Notes under the pieces: model-generated
Seen by the model: only the letters and a program-made list of their open reading frames with translations
What the model was told of the DNA's origin: nothing
The model's database searches: none
Position numbers and translations under genes: made by a program
Assembly: GCA_002887195.1 (NCBI GenBank)
Contig: PJAB01001609.1
Location: 1-13,319, forward strand
Source of the DNA: Chrysochromulina parva
Lineage: Eukaryota > Haptophyta > Prymnesiales > Chrysochromulinaceae
Length of the DNA: 13,319 nt
Direction: 5' to 3'
In this document: positions 7,940 to 13,319 of the stretch, in pieces
Numbering within the stretch: the stretch's first letter is position 1
How the letters are laid out: every line of letters starts with the position of its first letter

Positions 7940-9034
7940 TCAAGCCTTTTCGCCGCGGATCGCCGCCTTCGTTATTGCTTCGGCACGTTTCGGCAGTCCG
8001 TTGCTTCGGGCACGTCCGTTGCATGTCATGTACGCGGAGACACCCCATCTGCAAGTCTCACCTCGCAGCACGCGGAGGCACGCTTCGGCTGCCTCGTTGG
8101 TTAACCCACTGAGTCGATGGCACTCGCCGGTGATTTTCAGCACCTTGAGCGTGGTTTTGGCCGCCTCTATCTGGCTCATGACCTCATGCTCGCAGCCCTC
8201 GCAGTCGACCTTGAGGAAATCGAGTTGCTCCCCGTGGCGGTGTTTGCCGACCTCGATCGTGCCCGTGTCGCCTTGGCTGCTGTCGCTACTGCTGCTGCTG
8301 GTACTTGCGTTCAGTAGAACGCCCGCGGCGGCAAAGGCGTCGTCGAGCGTCACGGAGGGAATCCGAGTCATCCTCGGATTCTCCCTCATGCACGCTGCAA
8401 TGCCCGCAATCTTGGCCTTGCAGGCCTGGCTGAAGCACGATTGGGTCGTCCTGCCGTTGTGCCATTGAGTCGTGGCCATCTGGCTGCCACCCGGGTTCTT
8501 AATGACACACTCAGGCATGAAGATCGGGCGACCATTTCGAGTCACGCCAGCGTTCACGGCGTGGAGGCGCCCTTCGAGGCCATTGGCCGCAATGTTGGCA
8601 CGCAAGTAGGCAAAGGTCGCGGGGTTGGGCTCGTAAGCCCAGCCAACCGCTGCTGGGTTGGCGAGTGCCAGCGCTATTGAGAGAACTCCCAGATTGGCTC
8701 CCACATCAATCCATTTCTTGATGGGCTCATTCCCTGGGCGGCGCCCATTCCTTGGTGCCAGCACCGAATGCAATCGCCCGTACACGCCGCCGTCGATCTC
8801 AAAGACGGGGTATGCCGGAATATCGCCTCGAGGTGCCGACAGCACAATTCGTGAGAGGCCCTGCCTAGGCATCTTGAGGGTGCAGTACTTGGAATCGCCA
8901 GAGCACGTACAGTTATCTTGATCAGCGCGCTGCCAATGTCTAACATCTTCGGCAACGCCGGGCAATGGAACCTTGCCACAGCCTCTGTGTCGCAGCTCAT
9001 CGTCGCGGACCACAGACGCGGGACCTGTTTTCAT
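7940..9034 (-). CDS. FkbM-family SAM-dependent methyltransferase, 364 aa
   Basis: Class I SAM-dependent methyltransferase of the FkbM family, which mostly O-methylates sugars or polyketide hydroxyls; the substrate here cannot be told. Seen, numbered from ATG 9034: SAM-binding motif I WIDVGANLGV at about 108-117, the acidic ribose-binding EPNP after the second strand (WAYEPNPATF), and the FkbM C-terminal signature DFLKVDCEGCEHEV at about 272-285. A Ser-rich insert with a (gct)n-type run (STSSSSSDSS) sits before that signature. The N-terminal part is Cys-containing (CTCSGDSKYC), as are the inserts. The frame remains open upstream to a TGA near 9084 but has no other ATG; its earliest alternative start codon is TTG at 9046. 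ATG 9034 has a poor context (T at -3) and no targeting peptide, so an upstream spliced exon is possible. Third codon positions are more mixed than in SSRP1. The family is confident, the 5' end is not. Confidence 0.85.
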   Translation of the reverse strand: MKTGPASVVRDDELRHRGCGKVPLPGVAEDVRHWQRADQDNCTCSGDSKYCTLKMPRQGLSRIVLSAPRGDIPAYPVFEIDGGVYGRLHSVLAPRNGRRPGNEPIKKWIDVGANLGVLSIALALANPAAVGWAYEPNPATFAYLRANIAANGLEGRLHAVNAGVTRNGRPIFMPECVIKNPGGSQMATTQWHNGRTTQSCFSQACKAKIAGIAACMRENPRMTRIPSVTLDDAFAAAGVLLNASTSSSSSDSSQGDTGTIEVGKHRHGEQLDFLKVDCEGCEHEVMSQIEAAKTTLKVLKITGECHRLSGLTNEAAEACLRVLRGETCRWGVSAYMTCNGRARSNGLPKRAEAITKAAIRGEKA

Positions 9035-9371
9035 GGACCAAAGCAAAAGTTCGCCTTCGTTTCTTCTGTGACTGTGAAATCATTCACGCCTAATTCACGC
9101 CCACAGTACCGGTACGTCAGTCAGTTTCATCGCGGTCCCCCCGCGGTCCCCACCACGTCTCAAAGGACGGCTCCACACCCCTCGGTCAACACAAGAGACA
9201 AGTACTGAGTATACTCGCTCTGACTCTCGCGGGTCACTCCATTATGCTAGTGAGGTCGGTCTCTCCCAGCACGCGGGAAAGTGATGAGCGTGTCTCGCGT
9301 GCGGCACGCGAATGCGCGACGCCACAGAGACCGCGGAAACGGAAACAGGAAAAGTGTCCCACAAGCACACT

Positions 9372-9390
9372 CATTAGGAATTTCCTAGTG
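9372..9390. repeat. Inverted repeat around TAGGAA-T-TTCCTA
   Basis: TAGGAA (9375-9380) and TTCCTA (9382-9387) are perfect inverted arms around a single T. The arms extend to nine positions with one mismatch (9372-9390). It lies about 150 nt past the HtrA stop and about 340 nt upstream of the FkbM ATG. It could be a dimeric protein-binding site; function unknown. Confidence 0.6.
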
Positions 9391-9402
9391 GTTGATTTCT
9401 GC

Positions 9403-9416
9403 CGCGCGCGCGCGCG
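9403..9416. repeat. (CG)7 alternating tract
   Basis: Seven CG dinucleotides in a row (9403-9416), extended by one C. Alternating CG is the classic Z-DNA-prone sequence. It lies in the spacer just after the inverted repeat. Function unknown. Confidence 0.7.
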
Positions 9417-9537
9417 CCACCGCAGGGGGGGTAGTCTGTCCATCTTCATCTGCACACCCTGTCGTGTTCGCTGTTCACATCTACTTCGCACAATCATCTG
9501 CTAGCATTCGTCGATCGCTGCGCTTCTACCGCCTTGT

Positions 9538-10878
9538 TCAGCGTCCCCAACGCGTCCCGCCCATGCCAGTTCCTGCCGCACGGACCGACTTGCGCGCCAC
9601 CGGGGTGACCGTCAGCTTCTGCGTGCGTCGCGGATCGCCGCCCCGAGCAATCGTCAGCTCGAGTGGCCGGTCCGGCTCCGCCTCCTCCACCGCGCACAGC
9701 AGGTCCTCGTTCTGAGAGATGCGCACGCTGCCAACCGCCGTGATCAGATCTCCCACAACCGTCTCGCCAAACGGCGTGCGCTCCGAAGGCTGCAGACCCG
9801 CAGCGGCCGCTGGGCTGCCTTGGATCACCTCGACGACAAGCGCGCCGTCCAACGGCCTGCGCAAGCTGCGCGCGAGCTGCACGCGCAGCGCGTCGTCGAG
9901 CACATTGATGCCGAGTGTTGGGCGCGTGTTGGGGCCGTAGCGAATGATCTGGTTCACCACGCGACGCACAGTGTCCACTGGCACAGCGAAGCCGATGCCC
10001 ACGTTGCCCCCCGTGCCGCCCGGAGCGTAGATGGCCGTGTTGACGCCGATGAGCCTCCCGCGTGAGTCGAGCAGCGGTCCACCGCTATTGCCTGGGTTGA
10101 TGGCGGCGTCCGTCTGGATGCAGCCCTTGATCGGACGGCCGCTCACCCCCTGCACTTCCCGACCGAGCGCCGAGACCACCCCGGTGGTCAGCGTGTAGTC
10201 GAGACCGAACGGGTTGCCGATGGCCAAGACAGTCTGGCCTACCCTCAGATCGGAGGAGGTGCCCACCTCGACGGGGACGAAGGGGACCGCGCCCCGATCG
10301 ATCTTGAGCACGGCAATGTCCTTGTCCTCTTCGTAGCCGATGACCTCGGCGTCAATCTGCTTTTCTCCTCCCGACAGGCTCACCCTGACGCGACGTGGCA
10401 CTTCCCGCAGCGCCCGTTGGCCGCCCGACACCACGTGGAAATTGGTCACGATGTGGCCCTGCATATCCCACACGAACCCGGACCCTGCACCCGCAGGCAT
10501 CTCCATTGGCTTGGGCGAGAATCCGGCAGACGCCAGCTGAGCCACTTGAATGTAGGCTACCGCAGGCGACACGCGGCTGAACACATCGACCGTGCGAGCC
10601 TCGGATTCGGTCATACCGTTGGCGAAGCCGTACCCACGTCGGCTGCTGCTGCTCGGGGCGTCGCTTGTTGCGAGCCGTTCCACTAGGTCCCTCTTCTCCA
10701 GGCAGTCGCGAAAGTCGATGCCGCGCTCGGTGAGCAAGGACTTGAGCTCGCCGACGCTGAGCCTGTCCAGGCCATCGAAACTGAGACTCACGGACGAGCG
10801 ACGCGTCGGTGCTGCGCGGCTCGCCTGAGGCGTGATCAACGTGAACGCGAGTGCAAGGCCAACGGCGGATATCAGCAT
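9538..10878 (-). CDS. Deg/HtrA-type serine protease with N-terminal SAP-like module, 446 aa
   Basis: Trypsin-fold protease of the Deg/HtrA family, which degrades damaged proteins; closest in motif to plant lumenal Deg1/Deg8. Numbered from ATG 10878: hydrophobic leader 1-22 ending in an SRA|A-type cleavage site; SAP-like/ARMET-C-like module at about 38-71 (LSVGELKSLL, then CLEKRDLVERL, C59); protease core with catalytic His148 (NFHVV), Asp187 (DKDIAVL) and Ser265 (NPGNSGGPL); Deg motifs AIGNPFGLDYTLTTG and CIQTDAAI; one PDZ domain at about 320-427. The triad is complete. The frame extends upstream to ATG 11229 (563 aa), with another ATG at 11076. I prefer 10878 because upstream codons have mixed third positions and the sequence looks like promoter/UTR, and because the leader is then at the N-terminus. 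A longer multi-part plastid presequence remains possible. A role in plastid or secretory-compartment quality control is inferred. Confidence 0.9.
   Translation of the reverse strand: MLISAVGLALAFTLITPQASRAAPTRRSSVSLSFDGLDRLSVGELKSLLTERGIDFRDCLEKRDLVERLATSDAPSSSSRRGYGFANGMTESEARTVDVFSRVSPAVAYIQVAQLASAGFSPKPMEMPAGAGSGFVWDMQGHIVTNFHVVSGGQRALREVPRRVRVSLSGGEKQIDAEVIGYEEDKDIAVLKIDRGAVPFVPVEVGTSSDLRVGQTVLAIGNPFGLDYTLTTGVVSALGREVQGVSGRPIKGCIQTDAAINPGNSGGPLLDSRGRLIGVNTAIYAPGGTGGNVGIGFAVPVDTVRRVVNQIIRYGPNTRPTLGINVLDDALRVQLARSLRRPLDGALVVEVIQGSPAAAAGLQPSERTPFGETVVGDLITAVGSVRISQNEDLLCAVEEAEPDRPLELTIARGGDPRRTQKLTVTPVARKSVRAAGTGMGGTRWGR
10666..10767 (-). other. SAP-like (ARMET-C-type) domain inside the Deg protease
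   Basis: About 34 residues with the pattern L-x-V-x-EL-K-x-LL-x-x-RG-x-x-x-x-x-C-x-EK-x-DLV-x-x-L. This matches the helix-extended-loop-helix seen at the C-terminus of MANF/CDNF (there CKGCAEK), but the first Cys of CxxC is Phe here (F56, C59). It sits between the leader and the protease core. Domain identity is from pattern recognition only. Confidence 0.6.
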
Positions 10879-11325
10879 CCCGGCGCTCACTGAATATGCG
10901 CGTGCCCAGGTGCCTCCCAAGCGGTCAGTTTTGCGACCGGCGATCGATCGGCTGCTTCGTGACAAAAGACACAAAAAAGCCGATCGGACACGTGTGAATT
11001 GACTGTTAATTCTCTTTCCGGGGGGAGCCGGGACACACACGGGCACACGGATCACACAGACGAACCTCACAAGCATCCCAACCCACCAACGCACCCGAGC
11101 GACCGCGAACGACCGAATCAGCGGCCGACTCAACGGCCGCTCCAGCCCCGGAGCCGACCGCTCCCCGCGGCCGACTCGGAGGCCGCCCCCTGTGTGACCG
11201 GTACGCAGAAGGCTTAAGAGTTCACGCATCGTCCCTCAAAACGCAAGCGGGGCGCCAATGGGCTACCAATGGGCCGCACTCCGCCATCCGCCCGTGACTC
11301 GCGCAAAAGTCGTGCAGGTGTTCAT
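10879..11325. promoter_or_regulatory. Putative promoter/5' region of the Deg protease gene
   Basis: This 447-nt region lies between the preferred protease start and the coiled-coil gene stop. It holds an AT-rich island (tgaattgactgttaattctc, about 10994-11013) in GC-rich surroundings, a CA-rich stretch near 11031-11060, an inverted repeat GCGGCC/GGCCGC (11121-11140), a repeated gcggccgactc (11121 and 11167), and two copies of CCAATGGGC at 11255-11263 and 11266-11274. CCAAT elements act in either orientation. Part of this could instead be coding if the protease starts at 11229 or 11076. Confidence 0.4.
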
Positions 11326-11784
11326 TCAGCCATTCATAGGTGAGGGGGTCATGATGGCGCTCATGAACGAGGGCATGGCATGGAGCTGGGGCGCCGGCAC
11401 GCTCAGCGGCGAGGGCAGCAACTGGGCGGCCGGCGCCGGTAGCATCCTCGTCGTCGGCTCCGTGCGCTTCGCGCCTGTGAAGTCGTCGAGGCGGCGCAGC
11501 GACTCGGCACTCGCATTCGACAGCAGCCCCGAAGTCTTGACGAGCTCACAGAGGACTCCGATGCCGTTGGCGGCGGTGGCCGCGTTCGACTCGAGCGGAG
11601 TGAGGCGCTCCTCGAGCGACGCGAGGGACGCGGCCACCGAGTGCACCTCCGCCATGACCTCCGCCGTGGTGATGCTCATCTTTTCGATGGATTCGTGTGT
11701 CTCCTGCAGCGACCCCTCCAGCCGGTCGAAGCGCGCAGCGAGTGCCTCGCTGAGCTCCGAGATGCGCGTGCCCACATCTACCAT
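11326..11784 (-). CDS. Small coiled-coil protein of unknown function, 152 aa
   Basis: I do not recognise this gene. The first ~80 residues form an almost unbroken amphipathic helix with heptad-like hydrophobic spacing (ISELSEAL, FDRLEGSL, IEKMS, VHSVAASLASLEERLTPLE), typical of a parallel coiled coil that would oligomerise. The remainder is Ala/Pro/Ser-rich and ends in Met-Pro-rich sequence, with no membrane segment and no catalytic motif. Third codon positions are strongly G/C on this strand (for example GAG CTC AGC GAG), which favours it over the antisense frame at 11258-11788. The start ATG has C at -3 but G at +4. Three 20-bp repeats begin 36 nt upstream. It may be one exon of a longer gene. 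It could be a structural or adaptor protein; no function is claimed. Confidence 0.6.
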   Translation of the reverse strand: MVDVGTRISELSEALAARFDRLEGSLQETHESIEKMSITTAEVMAEVHSVAASLASLEERLTPLESNAATAANGIGVLCELVKTSGLLSNASAESLRRLDDFTGAKRTEPTTRMLPAPAAQLLPSPLSVPAPQLHAMPSFMSAIMTPSPMNG

Positions 11785-12389
11785 TTGAGAGCCAGTAGTT
11801 GACGTACTGATGTTGGGTTAAAGTCTCCACTGAGACGTACTAGTCTCCACTGAGACGTACTAGTCTCCACTGAGACGTACACTGGCACCACTGTGCAGAG
11901 GTACAAAGACGAGGACCACCTTTGAGGTCGCGCCCGTCCAGTCACGGACCAAGATCGGGAATTCCCTTTCTTGTTGCGCCAACGAAACTTACCCCATTAA
12001 GGCAAGTCCGGACGGCCACGCGACCACACGATGATCGGCCACAGCCCCCCACATCTATTCACACACGAACACGGTTGTTTCACCCCCCCCGTCGAGACAC
12101 TGAGCTCGTCGAGTGTTGACAGGCGTCAATCAGATAGTATGATCCCGTCAAGGGGACCCCGTCAAGCCGTCATGACATGCCTCCTGCGATGTGGGTGACA
12201 GACCGCTGATGCGACAACGAAAGTATACACACCAGTTATCCGCCATAACCATGCTTGTACTCATGCTTGCATCACGCGTCACCCCCCGGTCCCAGCTCGT
12301 AGTGTGAAATCAGAGAGGTGCCAGCGATCAGAAAGAGCTCGACACATCGACAGCAGTTAGCAGCTCAAAAGTCAACAGTAGCTGTCGTC
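11785..12389. other. Intergenic region upstream of the coiled-coil gene
   Basis: This 605-nt spacer lies between the PcfJ-like gene stop and the coiled-coil gene start. Besides the triple 20-bp repeat, it has a duplicated CCCGTCAAG at 12144-12152 and 12158-12166 and a C-run at about 12082-12090. Frames are short and unremarkable. I see no tRNA-like cloverleaf, no AATAAA on the minus strand for the PcfJ-like gene, and no mobile-element ends. Confidence 0.5.
11821..11880. repeat. Three tandem 20-bp repeats, each with a GTCTC/GAGAC hairpin
   Basis: The unit TAGTCTCCACTGAGACGTAC occurs three times head-to-tail (11821-11840, 11841-11860, 11861-11880); only the first base of copy 1 differs. Each unit holds GTCTC-CACT-GAGAC, a 5-bp inverted repeat with a 4-nt loop. 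A partial fourth match, GACGTACT, lies at 11801-11808, closer to the coiled-coil start. The array ends 36 nt before the ATG of the minus-strand gene, so it would be in its 5' UTR or core promoter. Confidence 0.9.
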
Positions 12390-13319
12390 TTAGAAGTCAT
12401 CGTCGTCATCGTCGATGTAGAAGCGGTCCTCGTCGTCGTCGTCGTCGTCGATAGCATTGAGCGACATTGGAAGCCTGCTCCAGGCTGTCAACACAGAAAG
12501 GTAGTCGTCGAACAGCGCGCACGTTTCCTCGGAAGCAGAAACGTTGTTCTTCTCCACGGGCTTATGGCTCCAAGATTCATCGCCGGGCTCATACCCAGCG
12601 AGCGCCTTGGCTTTGCCAGTGGCATCCACGATTGCCACAAGGACGTACTTGCCACGTTCTACTCGCTTGGCATAGCTCATCGCGCAGTTGTTCAGCTCCT
12701 TGCTCACCTTTGCAACGGTATGCCTGTTGCGTAGGACGCGTAGGACGTGGGCGCTAGAGGGCTGGGCTATCGGGTCCTTGAGCGAGTCTAAGTGGGAGTA
12801 GTGCCCCACGTCTGGACCGAGCTGGCGCAGTAAGTTGAGCTCGCGCATGCGATTGAGCAGCGTCGGGGGTTGCATCGACTCGCCGCCTTCAGGCCATGCT
12901 TGCGCCCACCGCCTTGGTTCCGCAAACTCGAACCGCGCGCGAGCCCGATCCAACTCATCGAGTACGTGGACATTGACCGGATCGACCCACCAGGCGGCGT
13001 ATCTCACGAAATGCTTGAATGGCGGGCTCTCGCGGTGCATCGCCAGGACCCTCGAGACGGTTTCCCAAGATGACCAAGAGAGCGTACGATGATTAAAACG
13101 CGGATACCGGTCGTCGTCGTAATAGGCATACCAGTAGGCGTGTCGCAGGGCCCCCGTAATGAATCGCAGGGGATCCTCTTGATCGTGGACTGATCTTCTA
13201 GGCAGAAGCGCAGGGAAGTGACCAAAGGTGCGAAGGGTGTGCGGGGTGATGATGCACACGCTAACGCTCATCCAGATGCTCAGCTCCTTGGCTCGCCATT
13301 CTTCGCCGTTCAATTCTCG
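12390..13319 (-). CDS. PcfJ-like protein, 5' end outside window
   Basis: The frame is open to the window edge. The first start-like codon is TTG at 13313 and the first ATG is at 13271, so the true 5' end is probably beyond 13319. The C-terminal third resembles the PcfJ-like family first named from a conjugative plasmid and common in phage and mobile elements: a Cys in ELNNCAMSYAKRV (Cys codon 12684-12686), then G-K-Y-VLVAIVD, GKAKAL, and VEKNN followed by a helix. Upstream is an Arg/Trp-rich, mostly helical region (for example AWWVDPVNVHVLDELDRARARF). The tail is two Asp runs around EDRFYI, ending in DDDDDDF. Biochemical function of the family is not known to me. Third codon positions are more mixed than in SSRP1, compatible with a younger or transferred gene. 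The family call rests on pattern only and could be wrong; coding status is likely. Confidence 0.6.
   Translation of the reverse strand, partial: RELNGEEWRAKELSIWMSVSVCIITPHTLRTFGHFPALLPRRSVHDQEDPLRFITGALRHAYWYAYYDDDRYPRFNHRTLSWSSWETVSRVLAMHRESPPFKHFVRYAAWWVDPVNVHVLDELDRARARFEFAEPRRWAQAWPEGGESMQPPTLLNRMRELNLLRQLGPDVGHYSHLDSLKDPIAQPSSAHVLRVLRNRHTVAKVSKELNNCAMSYAKRVERGKYVLVAIVDATGKAKALAGYEPGDESWSHKPVEKNNVSASEETCALFDDYLSVLTAWSRLPMSLNAIDDDDDDEDRFYIDDDDDDF
12396..12450 (-). repeat. GTC/CGT-type coding repeats (Asp runs) in the PcfJ-like gene
   Basis: Two near-pure trinucleotide tracts, about 12396-12412 and 12430-12450, encode the two Asp runs of the C-terminal tail on the minus strand. The 5-residue island RFYID-type segment between them is non-repetitive. 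They are coding microsatellites. Confidence 0.75.

Larger units (their letters stand above)
9035..9537. other. Intergenic region: FkbM 5' side and HtrA 3' side
   Basis: This 503-nt spacer lies between two minus-strand genes. It contains an 11-bp tandem repeat based on CGCGGTCCCC (9131-9151), a perfect palindrome GAGTATACTC (9207-9216), an inverted repeat centred at 9381 and a CG dinucleotide tract (9403-9416). A minus-strand ATG at 9130 opens an 11-codon upstream frame ahead of the FkbM ATG. I see no AATAAA for the HtrA gene and no RNA gene. Confidence 0.5.

Noticed and set aside
7782..8468. 228-codon plus-strand frame over the FkbM gene
   Set aside because: It is antisense to conserved FkbM motifs, with no recognisable domain of its own.
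11258..11788. 176-codon plus-strand frame antisense to the coiled-coil gene
   Set aside because: The minus strand has strong G/C third positions and heptad spacing; the plus frame is Ser/Ala-rich without pattern. Still, only transcript data would settle this short locus.
11821..11880. CRISPR-like array
   Set aside because: The 20-bp units are directly adjacent with no unique spacers, and the context is eukaryotic. It is a tandem minisatellite or regulatory repeat.
7940..13319. Biosynthetic cluster or operon of the four minus-strand genes
   Set aside because: The genes have wide spacers (about 450-600 bp), unrelated families and no shared pathway. Tandem orientation alone is not evidence.

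Overview
This window looks like nuclear DNA of a GC-rich, gene-dense unicellular eukaryote, most likely an alga with a plastid. The sequence shows eukaryote-only families (dynamin, a SAPS-domain PP6 regulatory subunit, the FACT subunit SSRP1 with an HMG box), one GT-AG intron, a canonical AATAAA poly(A) signal, Kozak-like start contexts at several genes, and spacers of about 200-670 bp. A Deg/HtrA protease with a plastid-type core and a hydrophobic targeting leader, plus an FkbM methyltransferase, fit an alga. A haptophyte or similar secondary alga is plausible, but this is inference and the lineage is not proven.

Layout. 88-2259 (+): dynamin-related GTPase with an uncharged, small-residue N-terminal segment. 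2655-4763 (-): SAPS-domain protein, convergent with the dynamin gene. 4969-7270 (+): SSRP1, divergent from the SAPS gene across only 205 bp and read here as two exons around a 178-nt phase-0 intron. 7370-7375: its poly(A) signal. 7940-9034 (-): FkbM-family methyltransferase. 9538-10878 (-): Deg/HtrA serine protease with an N-terminal SAP-like (ARMET-C-like) helical module. 11326-11784 (-): small coiled-coil protein of unknown function, preceded by three tandem 20-bp hairpin-bearing repeats. 12390-13319 (-): a gene cut by the right edge that resembles PcfJ-like proteins and ends in an acidic tail with a terminal Phe.

The left half (dynamin, SAPS, SSRP1) is conserved housekeeping: membrane fission, PP6 regulation, and chromatin remodelling during transcription and replication. 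The right half is four minus-strand genes of more accessory character, with more mixed third codon positions in the FkbM and PcfJ-like genes. I see no operon logic and no tRNA, rRNA, CRISPR array or transposon. The most unusual points are the SAP-like/Deg fusion, the PcfJ-like protein in a eukaryotic setting, the SSRP1 micro-exon, and the triple hairpin repeat upstream of the coiled-coil gene.
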